From positions 452,001-516,000 of the forward strand of contig JAFKFM010000007.1 in assembly GCA_017308135.1 (NCBI GenBank): a stretch of DNA of 64,000 nucleotides. The letters run 5' to 3'. Positions within the stretch are counted from its first letter, which is position 1. Each line of letters starts with the position of its first letter. This document shows positions 1 through 10,260 of the stretch, piece after piece. Origin of the DNA: Alphaproteobacteria bacterium (GTDB taxonomy: Bacteria > Pseudomonadota > Alphaproteobacteria > CACIAM-22H2). The position numbers and the translations under genes were made by a program. Below the pieces are notes generated by a model. The model did not search any database and had not been told where the DNA came from. It saw only the letters and a list, made by a program, of their open reading frames with translations.

Positions 1-315
1 CGCCGCCTGCGCGAGATCGACCGGCGTATCCGCTATCTCACCAAACGGTTGGAGATCGCGGAGATCGTCGATCCCGCGCGCCAGACCAACCGCGAACAGG
101 TATTCTTCGGGGCACGCGTCACCTATGCCGACGGCGAGGGCGAGGAACGCACGGTGCGGCTCGTCGGCGTGGACGAGACCGATAGCGAGCCGGGCGCCAT
201 CGCCTGGGTCGCCCCCGTCGCGCGCGCGTTGCTGAAGGCGCGCGTGGGCGATTTGATCGACGTGCGCACGCCCAAAGGCGTCGAGACGCTCGAAGTCCTG
301 AAGATCGAGTACTGA
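1..315 (+). CDS. greB: Transcription elongation factor GreB, C-terminal part (5' end outside window)
   Basis: The reading frame is open from base 1 to a TGA at 313-315, giving the last 104 residues; the start lies upstream of the window. Gre factors bind the secondary channel of RNA polymerase and stimulate cleavage of backtracked transcripts. The first visible residues, RRLREIDRRIRYLTKRLE, are the end of the coiled coil and match the Arg-rich pattern typical of GreB rather than GreA. The rest is the globular FKBP-like C-terminal domain (V..Y.DG.....V.LVG.DE, then SP-like VARALLKARVGD, then a final short strand). A second, complete Gre gene (greA) lies at 5760, so the genome has both paralogues. 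Confidence 0.85.
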   Translation, partial: RRLREIDRRIRYLTKRLEIAEIVDPARQTNREQVFFGARVTYADGEGEERTVRLVGVDETDSEPGAIAWVAPVARALLKARVGDLIDVRTPKGVETLEVLKIEY

Positions 316-320
316 ATTCT

Positions 321-404
321 TCGTCATCCCGGGCGAGCGTCAGCGAGACCCGGGATCCCGGCTCGCGCGGCTCGCTGTCGCGATCCGCTTGGCCGGGATG
401 ACGA
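321..404. repeat. Intergenic palindromic repeat element with 12-bp perfect terminal inverted repeats
   Basis: TCGTCATCCCGG at 321-332 is the exact reverse complement of CCGGGATGACGA at 393-404, and GC-rich internal complementarity lies between them. It fills the gap between the convergent greB and TetR genes. Short palindromes beginning GTCATCCCGG are dispersed in many alphaproteobacterial genomes as REP-like elements. It may fold as a transcript-end hairpin for both genes. I see only this copy in the window. Confidence 0.7.
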
Positions 405-410
405 TTGGGC

Positions 411-983
411 TCAGGCGACCAGCCGCGCCTGCAAACGCGCGATGGCGCCCGCGAAAGCGGGCGGGTTGTCGGCGGCGCGCGACAACGCGATGGCGCCTTC
501 GATGCAGGCCACGGCGTCGAACGCCTCGGTACGCGCATCGGCGGGGGCACGTCCCGCCACGACCAACGCGCGCGCGATCGCTTCGATCCAGCGCTGGAAA
601 TAGCCGCGGATGCGCGCGGCATAGGCTTCGCGCGTATCGGCGAGCGCGAAGGCGCCGAACAGGCACACGCGCCGCCCTGATTTGAAATACGCGTCGAGCG
701 CGCGGCACATTTCGGTCAAACGCGCGCGCGCTTCCTTCGCGTCGCCCGCCGGGATCGATCGCAAGGGCGCGAAGATATTGCCTTCGAACCACGCGTCCAT
801 CTCGGCGAGCACGTCCTCCGCCATTTGCGGTTTGCCGCCGGGGAAGAAGTGATAAAGGCTGCCTTTGCCCAAGCCCGTCGCCTTGCCGATTTCGGAAAGA
901 CTGGCGCCGTCATAGCCGCGCTTGCGGAAGATTTCCGCGAGCTTGGGCAGCACGTCTTGGCGTTCGGCGACAATTCGGGGCAT
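411..983 (-). CDS. TetR/AcrR family transcriptional regulator
   Basis: This 190-residue protein has a typical TetR layout. An N-terminal helix-turn-helix spans about residues 25-47 (ASLSEIGKATGLGKGSLYHFF), followed by an all-helical ligand/dimerisation domain. That domain contains CLFGAFAL near residue 108, a Cys-containing segment of the kind seen in electrophile-sensing TetR proteins such as NemR/AcuR; redox sensing is inference only. The gene diverges from carA. Two 16-bp operator-like boxes lie 16-50 bp upstream of its start codon, so autorepression is likely. No obvious dedicated target gene is adjacent, and neither the effector nor other targets can be read from the sequence. Confidence 0.85.
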   Translation of the reverse strand: MPRIVAERQDVLPKLAEIFRKRGYDGASLSEIGKATGLGKGSLYHFFPGGKPQMAEDVLAEMDAWFEGNIFAPLRSIPAGDAKEARARLTEMCRALDAYFKSGRRVCLFGAFALADTREAYAARIRGYFQRWIEAIARALVVAGRAPADARTEAFDAVACIEGAIALSRAADNPPAFAGAIARLQARLVA

Positions 984-998
984 GACGGTAAATCTCTA

Positions 999-1033
999 TG
1001 GACCGATAGGTACAAACTAAACCAATCGGTCCA
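999..1033. promoter_or_regulatory. Paired TetR-type operator boxes upstream of the TetR gene
   Basis: Two 16-bp boxes share the form TnnACC-N4-GGTnnA. They are TGGACC GATA GGTACA at 999-1014 and TAAACC AATC GGTCCA at 1018-1033, with centres 19 bp apart. The outer halves also form a perfect 10-bp inverted repeat, ATGGACCGAT (998-1007) and ATCGGTCCAT (1025-1034). The pattern resembles NemR/AcuR-type operators (TAGACC-N4-GGTCTA). Position between tetR and carA suggests control of tetR itself and possibly of the carAB side. Confidence 0.7.
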
Positions 1034-1131
1034 TTAAAGCGAGCCGGAATCACCCGGCGAGTCGGCGCTGCCGCTTGGCGGTGCATGGAAGTTCTCATGA
1101 TTTCAGCGGCTTGCGGGCGGCGTATCCGGGC

Positions 1132-1160
1132 TTGACCAAAGCTTGGGCAGGCGCCTAGAC
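1132..1160 (+). promoter_or_regulatory. Probable sigma70-type promoter of carAB
   Basis: TTGACC (1132-1137) and CTAGAC (1155-1160) are separated by 17 bp. The predicted start near 1167 leaves a leader of about 25 nt before the carA ATG at 1192, with an AGGAG Shine-Dalgarno just upstream. This leader is too short for a pyrimidine or arginine attenuator. Confidence 0.5.
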
Positions 1161-1191
1161 CCGCCGCCGATCGCCAACCCAGGAGCCCCGC

Positions 1192-2382
<1,191 letters not shown>

Positions 2383-2385
2383 GCC

Positions 2386-5300
2386 ATGCCGAAACGGACG
2401 GACATTTCCTCGATCCTCATCATCGGCGCCGGGCCGATCGTCATCGGCCAGGCTTGCGAGTTCGATTACTCGGGCACGCAAGCCTGTCGCGCGCTGAAGG
2501 ACGAAGGCTATCGCGTCATCCTGGTGAATTCCAACCCCGCGACGATCATGACCGATCCGGGTTTGGCCGACGCGACCTATGTCGAGCCGATCACGCCCGA
2601 GATCGTCGAGAAGATCATCGCCAAGGAGCGCCCCGACGCGCTGTTGCCCACGATGGGCGGGCAGACCGCGCTCAACACCGCGATGAAGCTCGCCGAGATG
2701 GGCGTGCTGGAGAAATACGGCGTCGAGATGATCGGCGCCAAGCGCGACGCGATCGACAAGGCCGAGGATCGGCTGCGCTTCCGCGATGCGATGGCGAAGA
2801 TCGGGCTCGATTGCCCGCGCTCGATGCTCGTCACGTCGATGGACGAGTCGAAAAAGGCGCTCGAGCATGTCGGCCTGCCCGCGATCATCCGCCCGTCCTT
2901 CACGATGGGCGGGACCGGCGGGGGCATCGCCTACAACGCCGACGAATACGAGCAGATCGTGCTGGGCGCGCTGCGCGCCTCGCCCGTCGGCTCCACGCTG
3001 GTCGAGGAAAGCGTCCTCGGCTGGAAGGAATACGAGATGGAGGTCGTGCGCGACCGCAACGACAATTGCATCATCGTCTGCTCGATCGAGAACGTCGATC
3101 CGATGGGCGTGCACACCGGCGACAGCGTGACCGTCGCCCCCGCGCTGACGCTGACCGACAAGGAATACCAGATCATGCGCGACGCCTCGCTGGCGGTGCT
3201 GCGCGAGATCGGTGTGGAGACCGGCGGGTCGAACGTGCAATTTGCCGTGGACCCGAAAACGGGCCGCATGATCGTGATCGAGATGAACCCGCGCGTGTCG
3301 CGGTCGTCGGCCCTCGCGTCAAAGGCCACGGGCTTCCCGATCGCCAAGGTCGCGGCCAAGCTCGCCGTCGGCTACACGCTGGACGAACTCACCAACGACA
3401 TCACCAAGACGACACCCGCGTCGTTCGAGCCGACGATCGACTACGTCGTCGTCAAGATGCCGCGCTTCACCTTCGAGAAATTCCCCGGCACGCCGGCGTT
3501 GCTCACCACCGCGATGAAGTCGGTGGGCGAGGCGATGTCGATCGGCCGCAATTTCGCCGAGGCGCTGCAAAAGGCGCTGCGTTCGATGGAAACGGGCCTG
3601 ACCGGCCTCGACGAAATCGACGTGCCCGGCCAGGAGCCGGGCAAGGAACGCATGGCCGCGTTGGCCGCGTTGTCGAAACCCACGCCCGATCGCCTGCTGG
3701 TGATCGCGCAGGCGCTGCGCATCGGGCTGTCGGTCGAGGAAATCTGCCGCGCCTGTTCCTACGATCCGTGGTTCGTGCGCCAAGTCGCCGCCATCGTCGC
3801 CGCGGAAGCCGAGGTGAAGCGCAAAGGCTTGCCGAAGGACGAGGCGGGCTGGCTGGAGATCAAGAAGCTCGGCTTCGGCGATGCGCGTCTCGCCACGCTG
3901 ACGCGCAAGAGCGAGGCCGATGTCGCCGCCGCGCGCCGCGCCGCCGGCCAGTTGCCGGTGTTCAAGCGCATCGACACCTGCGCGGCCGAATTCGCGTCGG
4001 GCACGCCCTATCTCTATTCGAGCTACGAAACGCCGTCTTTCGGCGTGGCGCAGAGCGAGGACGAAGCGACCGACAAGCGCAAGGTCGTGATCCTGGGCGG
4101 CGGGCCCAACCGCATCGGCCAGGGGATCGAATTCGACTATTGCTGCGTGCACGCGGTCTACGCGCTGCGCGAGGCCGGGTTCGAGACCATCATGGTCAAC
4201 TGCAACCCGGAAACCGTCTCGACCGATTACGACACGGCGGATCGCCTGTATTTCGAGCCGCTGACGCCCGAAACGGTGATCGAGATCGTGCGCCGCGAGC
4301 AGACCAACGGCGAAGTCGTCGGCGTGATCTGCCAGTTCGGCGGCCAGACGCCGCTGCGCCTCGCGTCGGCGCTCGAAGCGGCCGGCATTCCCATTCTGGG
4401 CACGTCGCCCGACGCGATCGATCTGGCCGAGGATCGCGAGCGTTTCGCGAAGCTCCTGGACAAGCTGAAGCTCAAGCAGCCGCCGTCGGGCACGGCGTTC
4501 TCGCTGAAGGAAGCGGAAGCCGAGGCGACGCGCATCGGTTATCCGGTGCTGCTGCGCCCGTCTTACGTGCTCGGCGGGCGCGCGATGAAGATCGTGCACA
4601 CGCCCGATGCGCTGCGCACCTATATCCACGAGGCGGTGCGCGTCTCCGGCAAGAACCCGGTGCTGATCGATAGCTACCTCACCGACGCGATCGAGGTCGA
4701 TGTCGATGCGCTCGCCGACGGCAAGGAAGTCCATGTCGCCGGCATCATGGAGCATATCGAAGAGGCGGGCATTCACTCGGGCGACAGCGCGTGTTCGCTG
4801 CCGCCATACTCGCTGCCCAAGATGATCATCGCGGAGATCGAACGCCAGACGGTGGCGCTCGCGTCGTCGCTGGGCGTCGTCGGGTTGATGAACGTTCAGT
4901 TCGCCGTGAAGGACGGCGAGGTCTATGTGCTGGAAGTGAACCCGCGCGCCTCGCGCACCGTGCCGTTCGTGGCGAAGGCGACCGGGATCGCCATCGCCAA
5001 GATCGCCGCGCGCGTGATGGCCGGCGAAACGCTCGCGTCGTTCAAGCTCAAGAAGAACCGCAAGCTCGATCACGTCGCCGTGAAGGAAGCCGTGTTCCCC
5101 TTCGCGCGCTTCCCCGGCACGGACACGCTGCTGGGGCCGGAGATGAAATCGACCGGCGAGGTGATGGGCATCGACGCCGATTTCGGCCATGCCTTCGCCA
5201 AGTCGCAGCTCGGCGCGGGGCAACGCCTGCCGACCAAGGGCACGGTGTTCCTGTCGGTGCGCGACGGCGACAAGAAGATCGCCGTTCAGATGGCCAAGCG

Positions 5301-5643
5301 CCTCCAGGAGATGGAGTTCAAGATCGTCGCGACGCGCGGCACGGCGGCCTATCTCGCCCGGGCCGGGGTCGAGGGCATCACCGAGGTTAACAAGGTTCTG
5401 GAAGGCCGCCCCCATATCGTGGATGCGATGAAATCGGGTCAGATCGACCTGGTTTTCAACACCACCGAGGGGGCGCAAGCCGTTGAAGATTCATTCAGTT
5501 TGCGGCATACGGCGCTGATGTCGGGGATCGCCTATTACACCACCTTGGCGGGTTGCCGGGCGGCGGTGGAGGCGATCGGGGCCTTGCGCGCCGGCAGTCT
5601 TGAAGTAGCCCCCCTCCAGGCGTACTTTAAGGGCGCCTTCTGA
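2386..5643 (+). CDS. carB: Carbamoyl-phosphate synthase, large subunit
   Basis: This 1085-residue protein makes carbamoyl phosphate from bicarbonate, glutamine-derived ammonia and 2 ATP. The family's tandem architecture is clear. The N-terminal synthetase half begins [19 protein letters not shown]. The second half, from about residue 565, repeats it as [19 protein letters not shown], with [10 protein letters not shown] in its ATP-grasp domain. A C-terminal methylglyoxal-synthase-like regulatory domain (from about residue 940; VFNTTEG) usually binds allosteric effectors such as UMP or ornithine. It is cytoplasmic and uses bicarbonate, which links it to the bicarbonate transporter at 10.3 kb. 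The stop codon sits in the loop of a perfect hairpin. Confidence 0.98.
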   Translation: MPKRTDISSILIIGAGPIVIGQACEFDYSGTQACRALKDEGYRVILVNSNPATIMTDPGLADATYVEPITPEIVEKIIAKERPDALLPTMGGQTALNTAMKLAEMGVLEKYGVEMIGAKRDAIDKAEDRLRFRDAMAKIGLDCPRSMLVTSMDESKKALEHVGLPAIIRPSFTMGGTGGGIAYNADEYEQIVLGALRASPVGSTLVEESVLGWKEYEMEVVRDRNDNCIIVCSIENVDPMGVHTGDSVTVAPALTLTDKEYQIMRDASLAVLREIGVETGGSNVQFAVDPKTGRMIVIEMNPRVSRSSALASKATGFPIAKVAAKLAVGYTLDELTNDITKTTPASFEPTIDYVVVKMPRFTFEKFPGTPALLTTAMKSVGEAMSIGRNFAEALQKALRSMETGLTGLDEIDVPGQEPGKERMAALAALSKPTPDRLLVIAQALRIGLSVEEICRACSYDPWFVRQVAAIVAAEAEVKRKGLPKDEAGWLEIKKLGFGDARLATLTRKSEADVAAARRAAGQLPVFKRIDTCAAEFASGTPYLYSSYETPSFGVAQSEDEATDKRKVVILGGGPNRIGQGIEFDYCCVHAVYALREAGFETIMVNCNPETVSTDYDTADRLYFEPLTPETVIEIVRREQTNGEVVGVICQFGGQTPLRLASALEAAGIPILGTSPDAIDLAEDRERFAKLLDKLKLKQPPSGTAFSLKEAEAEATRIGYPVLLRPSYVLGGRAMKIVHTPDALRTYIHEAVRVSGKNPVLIDSYLTDAIEVDVDALADGKEVHVAGIMEHIEEAGIHSGDSACSLPPYSLPKMIIAEIERQTVALASSLGVVGLMNVQFAVKDGEVYVLEVNPRASRTVPFVAKATGIAIAKIAARVMAGETLASFKLKKNRKLDHVAVKEAVFPFARFPGTDTLLGPEMKSTGEVMGIDADFGHAFAKSQLGAGQRLPTKGTVFLSVRDGDKKIAVQMAKRLQEMEFKIVATRGTAAYLARAGVEGITEVNKVLEGRPHIVDAMKSGQIDLVFNTTEGAQAVEDSFSLRHTALMSGIAYYTTLAGCRAAVEAIGALRAGSLEVAPLQAYFKGAF

Positions 5644-5650
5644 AGGCGCC
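5632..5650 (+). terminator. Hairpin overlapping the carB stop codon, possible terminator without U-tract
   Basis: GGCGCCTT (5632-5639) pairs perfectly with AAGGCGCC (5643-5650), leaving a 3-nt loop that contains the first bases of the TGA stop (5641-5643). No T-run follows, so it is not a classical intrinsic terminator. It could stabilise the 3' end of the carAB mRNA. Confidence 0.45.
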
Positions 5651-5759
5651 TCCCGAAACGCGTTGCGGACCGGGCGGCCGGTTCCCCCGGAACCGACCGC
5701 GGGCGTGCGATTTTGCCGAAGAGGGCGAGGTATAGGAAACGGACGAGAGTTCGCGATAA

Positions 5760-6233
5760 ATGGACAAAGTTCCGATGACGCCCGAGGGCTACGAGCGCCT
5801 CGAAGCCGAGTTGAAGAATTTGAAGTCGAACGAGCGGCCCGCGATCATTCGTGCGATCGCCGAGGCGCGCGATCACGGCGACCTTTCGGAGAACGCCGAG
5901 TATCACGCCGCGCGCGAGCGCCAATCTTTCATCGAGGGCCGCATTCTGGAACTCGAGGACAAGATCAGCCGCGCCGAGATCATCGACATCGCCTTGCTGT
6001 CGGGCAAGCAGATCAAATTCGGCGCCAAGGTCACGCTGGCGGATGAGGATACGGACGAGGAATCGACGTATCAGATCGTCGGCGCGGACGAAGCCGATAT
6101 CGAGAAAGGCCGCATTTCGATCACCTCGCCGCTCGCGCGCGCGCTGATCAACAAGCAGGCCGGCGATACGGTCGAGGTCGCCACACCGCGCGGCCACAAG
6201 GCCTACGAAATCATGAAGGTGAAATTCAAATAG
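5760..6233 (+). CDS. greA: Transcription elongation factor GreA
   Basis: The protein is 157 residues, the standard GreA length. The N-terminal coiled coil (about residues 1-75) carries the acidic tip [15 protein letters not shown], which reaches the polymerase active site and promotes cleavage of backtracked RNA. The C-terminal FKBP-like domain contains [10 protein letters not shown], the [18 protein letters not shown] signature and the final AYEIMKVKF strand. It differs from the partial greB at the window start. It follows carB by 116 bp, the common alphaproteobacterial carB-greA order. The TAG stop lies at the base of a strong hairpin. Confidence 0.96.
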   Translation: MDKVPMTPEGYERLEAELKNLKSNERPAIIRAIAEARDHGDLSENAEYHAARERQSFIEGRILELEDKISRAEIIDIALLSGKQIKFGAKVTLADEDTDEESTYQIVGADEADIEKGRISITSPLARALINKQAGDTVEVATPRGHKAYEIMKVKFK

Positions 6234-6254
6234 ACGGCGCCGCGCGCGCCGTCT
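6232..6254 (+). terminator. Hairpin at the greA stop codon
   Basis: AGACGGCGC (6232-6240) pairs with GCGCCGTCT (6246-6254) around a 5-nt loop, starting inside the greA TAG stop. The following bases are AAAACA rather than a T-tract, so it is a 3'-end hairpin with uncertain terminator function. Confidence 0.5.
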
Positions 6255-6352
6255 AAAACACGGGTCATCTTCGGGGCTTGCGGCAGTCGCCCCGGTCTTG
6301 AGAGGGAAACCTCCAAGCACTGCCTTCTCGATACGTTCGAGGAGGAATATCC

Positions 6353-7132
6353 ATGACCGCCATTTTCATCGCCGAACTTTCCGACCTGCCGGGGGCAACG
6401 CTTTACGACGTGCGCCGCCGGCCGGTGTTCCGTGCCGCCGACGCTTCCATTCCGGGGGCGGCGTATCGCGACCCCGCGTTGGTCCATCGCTGGATGGGCG
6501 AAATCCCCGCCGGCGCGCCGATCGTCGTGTTCTGCGTGCACGGGCACGCGGTCAGCCAAGGCACGGCGGCCGCGTTGCGGGCGGGCGGCCATGACGCGCG
6601 TTTCCTCGACGGCGGGTTCGAAGCCTGGCGCGAAGCGGGCAAGCCGACGGCGCCGAAACCCGCGATGGCGCCCACACGCTGGGTCACGCGCGAACGGCCG
6701 AAGATCGATCGCGTCGCCTGCCCGTGGCTAATCGCGCGTTTCGTCGATCCGCAGGCCGAATTCCATTTCGTCCCGTCCGGCGAGGTGATCGCGGCGTCGA
6801 AGCGCCTCGACGCCGAACCGTTCGACGTGCCCGGCGTCAAATTCTCGCATGACGGCGAGAATTGCAGCTTCGACGCGTTTTTGTCGCGGTATGGGCTCGA
6901 CGATCCGGGCCTGCGCGCCCTCGCCCCCATCGTGCGCGGCGCGGATACCGGGCGGCCCGATCTGGCGCCCGAAGCCGCCGGGCTTCTGGCGATGTCGCTG
7001 GGCTTGTCGGCGATGAATCCCGCCGACGATCATGCGATGCTGCGTCAGGGATTCGTGCTCTACGATGCGCTCTACGCCTGGGCTTTGACGGCCCGCGAAG
7101 AAAAACACGGCTGGCCGCCGAAGCAAGGATGA
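6353..7132 (+). CDS. Rhodanese-ChrB fusion, chromate resistance regulator/sensor-type protein
   Basis: This 259-residue protein has two domains. Residues 1 to about 95 form a single rhodanese domain with Cys61 in the loop VVFCVHGHAVSQG; rhodaneses transfer sulfane sulfur. From about residue 108 it matches the ChrB C-terminal domain (RVACPWLIARFVDP, then KFSHDGENCSFDAFLSRYGL, then a C-terminal helix ending YAWALTAREEKHGWP). ChrB proteins accompany ChrA transporters and are needed for regulated or full chromate resistance. The ATG at 6353 has a strong GAGGAGG site. chrA follows immediately. The usual ChrB N-terminal domain is replaced by rhodanese, so the regulatory mechanism may differ. Confidence 0.85.
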   Translation: MTAIFIAELSDLPGATLYDVRRRPVFRAADASIPGAAYRDPALVHRWMGEIPAGAPIVVFCVHGHAVSQGTAAALRAGGHDARFLDGGFEAWREAGKPTAPKPAMAPTRWVTRERPKIDRVACPWLIARFVDPQAEFHFVPSGEVIAASKRLDAEPFDVPGVKFSHDGENCSFDAFLSRYGLDDPGLRALAPIVRGADTGRPDLAPEAAGLLAMSLGLSAMNPADDHAMLRQGFVLYDALYAWALTAREEKHGWPPKQG

Positions 7133-7137
7133 CGACG

Positions 7138-8424
7138 ATGCCCGACGCGAACGCGCCCGCTTTCCCCGACCGGCCGAGCTTCGGCGAAGCCTTCGTCTAT
7201 TGGCTGAAACTCGGCTGCCTGTCCTTCGGCGGGCCGGCCGGGCAGATCGCGATGATGCAGACCGATCTGGTCGATCGGCATAAATGGATCGGGCAGGGCC
7301 CGTTTCTGCGCGGCCTGTCCTTCGCCACGCTGCTGCCGGGGCCGGAAGCCCAGCAGCTCGCGACCTATATCGGCTGGCGCCTGCATGGGACCTGGGGCGG
7401 TATCGTCGCGGGCGGGCTGTTCGTGCTGCCCGGCGCCTTGGCGATGCTGATCCTGTCGTGGATCGCCGCGCATTACGGCGACACGAAATGGGTCGGCGCG
7501 GTGTTCGACGGGTTGAAGCCCGTCGTCGTCGCCATCGTCGCGCATGCGGTGTGGCGCATCGGCAAGAAGGCGCTGACCACGTGGCAGGCGACGGCGCTGG
7601 CCGGTTTCGCCTTCGGCGCGTTGCATTTCGCCGGGATCGATTTCCCCTGGGTCGTCGCCATCGCGGCCGCGTTGGGCGCCTTCGCGTCGCGCTGGGGGAA
7701 TTTCTTCGCCCCCGCCGGTCACGCGGCGACGCCCGGCGAAGCGGGCGAATTGCCGCGCAATGGTGCTGCACGTATCGCCAAGCTGGTCGCGCTTTTCGTC
7801 GTGCTGTGGGCGATTCCGGTCTATGCGGTCGTCGCGATTTTCGGCGCCTATCCCTTCGCCGATCTCGCCGAATTGATGACCAAGGCGGCGTTCGTGACCT
7901 TCGGCGGCGCCTATGCCGTATTGCCCTATATCGCCGACGCGTCGGTCAATCTCTATGGCTGGCTGTCGGCGGACGACATGCTCAACGGTTTGGCGCTCGC
8001 GGAATCGACGCCCGGCCCGCTGATCCTGGTGCTGCAATATGTCGGCTTCTATGCCGGCTGGAACGGCGGCGCGGCGGATCCCGCGACGGCCGCCGTAGCG
8101 GGCGCGTTCCTCGCGACTTATTGCACCTTCTTGCCGAGCTTCTTGTTCATTCTGGCGGGCGCGCCCTATGTCGAGGGCTTGCACGCCAATAAGGCCGTGT
8201 CGGCGGCGCTGGCGGCGATCACCGCCGCGATCGTCGGCGTGATTTTGAATCTCGCCGTGTTCCTGGGCCAGGAAGTGTTCTTGCCGAAGACCGGGCCGGA
8301 TTTGATCGCCATCGCCGTCGCGGCGATCGCCTTCGTCGTGTCTGTGCGCTTCAACCCGCCGATCCACTATCTGGTCGCGGGCGGTGCGCTCTATGGCGTC
8401 GTGCGGATGCTCGCCGGGCTATGA
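7138..8424 (+). CDS. chrA: Chromate transporter ChrA (CHR family, two-domain)
   Basis: A membrane protein of 428 residues, the size of the bidomain CHR transporters that export chromate. Two homologous halves are visible, each with the CHR motif. One is SFATLLPGPEAQQLATYIGW after FGGPAGQ, and the other is LALAESTPGPLILVLQYVGF after FGGAYAVLPYI. About ten hydrophobic segments are present. I chose the ATG at 7138 because AAGGA (7125-7129) lies 8 nt upstream. An in-frame ATG at 7129 would overlap the chrB stop and has no spaced ribosome site. The next gene overlaps this stop by 4 nt (ATGA). Confidence 0.9.
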   Translation: MPDANAPAFPDRPSFGEAFVYWLKLGCLSFGGPAGQIAMMQTDLVDRHKWIGQGPFLRGLSFATLLPGPEAQQLATYIGWRLHGTWGGIVAGGLFVLPGALAMLILSWIAAHYGDTKWVGAVFDGLKPVVVAIVAHAVWRIGKKALTTWQATALAGFAFGALHFAGIDFPWVVAIAAALGAFASRWGNFFAPAGHAATPGEAGELPRNGAARIAKLVALFVVLWAIPVYAVVAIFGAYPFADLAELMTKAAFVTFGGAYAVLPYIADASVNLYGWLSADDMLNGLALAESTPGPLILVLQYVGFYAGWNGGAADPATAAVAGAFLATYCTFLPSFLFILAGAPYVEGLHANKAVSAALAAITAAIVGVILNLAVFLGQEVFLPKTGPDLIAIAVAAIAFVVSVRFNPPIHYLVAGGALYGVVRMLAGL

Positions 8425-8759
8425 GCGGTTCCTTCACCCGTCGCGTCGAGGATTTCACGTGCGTCAAATGCGGCGCCAAAACGCGCGGCGACGGCTACAC
8501 GAATCATTGCCCGAAATGCCTGTGGTCGCTGCATGTCGACGTCTCGCCCGGCGACCGCGCCGAGGATTGCGGCGGTGCGATGCGCCCCGTCGCGGTCGAG
8601 GAGAAGGGCGGCAAACGCTCGATCGTGCATGTGTGCGACAAATGCGGCGTCACGCGCCGCTGCCGCACCTCGCCCGGCGACGATGCGGACGCGATCTATG
8701 CGCTGGCGCGCGCGGCGGCGGAAGGCGCTATAGGAAGAAAACGAGGTCGACCAGAATGA
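8421..8759 (+). CDS. RNHCP domain-containing small zinc-ribbon-like protein
   Basis: A protein of 112 residues. The first half matches the RNHCP family: FTCVKCG, then TNHCPKCLWSLHVD (here TNHCP rather than RNHCP), then SPGDRAEDCGGAMRP. A second pair, CDKCG, lies near residue 75. The paired CxxC motifs suggest zinc binding; no biochemical role is established to my knowledge. It is the third gene of the rhodanese-ChrB/chrA operon, overlapping chrA by 4 nt. Its 3' end overlaps the convergent antiporter gene by 32 bp. Confidence 0.85.
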   Translation: MSGSFTRRVEDFTCVKCGAKTRGDGYTNHCPKCLWSLHVDVSPGDRAEDCGGAMRPVAVEEKGGKRSIVHVCDKCGVTRRCRTSPGDDADAIYALARAAAEGAIGRKRGRPE

Positions 8760-10137
8760 AGCACGGGATCAGGAACGCGATCGACCACAGCATATAGCCG
8801 AAGAAGCTCGGCATCTTCACGCCGTTCTCCTCCGCCACCGCCTTGACCATGAAGTTCGGCGCGTTGCCGATATAGGTGTTCGCCCCCATGAACACCGCCC
8901 CGGCCGAAATCGCGGCGAGCGTGGTGGCGAGCGGGCCCATCAGCGTCGCGGGATCGCCGCCCGCCGTGTTGAAGAACACGAGATAGGTGGGCGCGTTGTC
9001 GAGGAAGCTCGACAGAATGCCGGTCAGCCAGAAATACATCGCCGCGTTGGGCGAGCCGTCTTGGTTCGTCACCGCGGCGACGACGCCCGCGAAAGCGCCG
9101 TCCTTGCCGGCCTTCAGCATCGCGATAACCGGCACGATGGTGACGAAAATGCCGAAGAACAGTTTCGCGACTTCCTGAATCGGCCCCCAGGAAAACGCGT
9201 TCGCCTCGCGGCAGCCGGGCGGGGTGATTTTGAGCGAGAGCCACGCGAGCGCCAGCAAGATCACGTCGCGCGCCACGCCCTGCAACTCGATGACCGTGCC
9301 CGCGATGTTCCAGGCGATGCCGGGCTTCCATAGGCCCGACATCAGCACGGCGGCGACGACGCCGCCGAGCAGCAGGATGTTCACCTTGCCTTCGATCGAC
9401 AGCGGCGCATCCGGCGTGGGGTCGTACTTGGCCTTGAAGGCTTCGTCGCGGTGATAGAACCAGCTGTCGAGCGCGTAGAACGCGACGAGCAGGATTGCGG
9501 TCACCGTCAGCATCGGCAGGAACAGATGGACCGTCGGCCAGAAGAAGCCGACACCCTTCAGGAAGCCGAGGAACAGCGGCGGGTCGCCCAGCGGCGTCAA
9601 GCTGCCGCCGATATTCGCGACCAGGAAGATGAAGAAGATCACGACATGCGCGTTGTGGCGGCGTTCGTCGTTGGCGCGCAAGACGGGGCGGATCAGCAGC
9701 ATCGCGGCCCCGGTCGTGCCCGTGAAACTGGCGATGCCCGTGCCGACGGCCAGCAACGCCGTGTTGGTCTTCGGGCTGCCGTGCAGATTGCCCTTCACAT
9801 AGACGCCGCCCGCGATGGTGAAGAGGGCGCCGAGCAGAATCAGGAAGGGAATATATTCGGCCGCCATCGTGTGCCAGATCGCGGCGAAGGCGGTGGCGAA
9901 GCCGAACGAGGCGACGAAGGGCAGGATCACGCCAAGCGCCCAGGCCAGCGCGATCTTGCCGTAATGATGGTGCCAGAGCGACGGTGCGGCGAGCGGCATG
10001 ATGGCGATCGACAACAGCAGGCCGCAGAACGGAATGGCCCACGGCCAAGCGAGGGCGGCTCCGTCCAGATCCGCCGCGAAAACCGTTCCCGGCAGGGCGG
10101 ATAAAATCGCCGCCGTCGCTAGCACCCGAATCGACAT
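8728..10137 (-). CDS. NhaD-type Na+/H+ antiporter (ion transporter superfamily)
   Basis: A polytopic inner-membrane protein of 469 residues. A cleavable-looking N-terminal signal ends near AADLDG, and about 12 hydrophobic segments follow. NhaD-family signatures are visible: GTTGAAMLLIRPVL near the first motif and IGGSLTPLGDPPLFLGFL near the second, both typical of NhaD/CitM-like transporters. NhaD proteins exchange cytoplasmic Na+ or Li+ for protons. The gene diverges from sbtA with about 120 bp between them, so a Na+-extruding antiporter sits next to a Na+-dependent bicarbonate importer. Its 3' end overlaps the RNHCP gene. Substrate is inferred from family only. Confidence 0.85.
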   Translation of the reverse strand: MSIRVLATAAILSALPGTVFAADLDGAALAWPWAIPFCGLLLSIAIMPLAAPSLWHHHYGKIALAWALGVILPFVASFGFATAFAAIWHTMAAEYIPFLILLGALFTIAGGVYVKGNLHGSPKTNTALLAVGTGIASFTGTTGAAMLLIRPVLRANDERRHNAHVVIFFIFLVANIGGSLTPLGDPPLFLGFLKGVGFFWPTVHLFLPMLTVTAILLVAFYALDSWFYHRDEAFKAKYDPTPDAPLSIEGKVNILLLGGVVAAVLMSGLWKPGIAWNIAGTVIELQGVARDVILLALAWLSLKITPPGCREANAFSWGPIQEVAKLFFGIFVTIVPVIAMLKAGKDGAFAGVVAAVTNQDGSPNAAMYFWLTGILSSFLDNAPTYLVFFNTAGGDPATLMGPLATTLAAISAGAVFMGANTYIGNAPNFMVKAVAEENGVKMPSFFGYMLWSIAFLIPCFILVDLVFFL

Positions 10138-10226
10138 ACCCGAACTCCCGCCATTCCACGCTTATCGGCGGGAGAACTTGGCCGGGGGCAACCGCCCCGT
10201 CAAGCGAACTCGGCGGGCGGACGGGG

Positions 10227-10254
10227 TGGCAAAGCGCGCGACGAAACCTATATT
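10227..10254 (+). promoter_or_regulatory. Probable sbtA promoter giving a leaderless transcript
   Basis: TATATT at 10249-10254 ends 6 bp before the ATG at 10261, so transcription would start at or next to the start codon. The -35 candidate TGGCAA (10227-10232) with a 16-bp spacer is weak. No Shine-Dalgarno sequence precedes the ATG, which fits leaderless initiation. Confidence 0.45.
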
Positions 10255-10260
10255 CGGCGC

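Noticed and set aside
3319..5478. 719-codon minus-strand frame inside carB
   Set aside because: Antisense shadow of carB with Arg/His/Leu-rich sequence and no recognisable motif.
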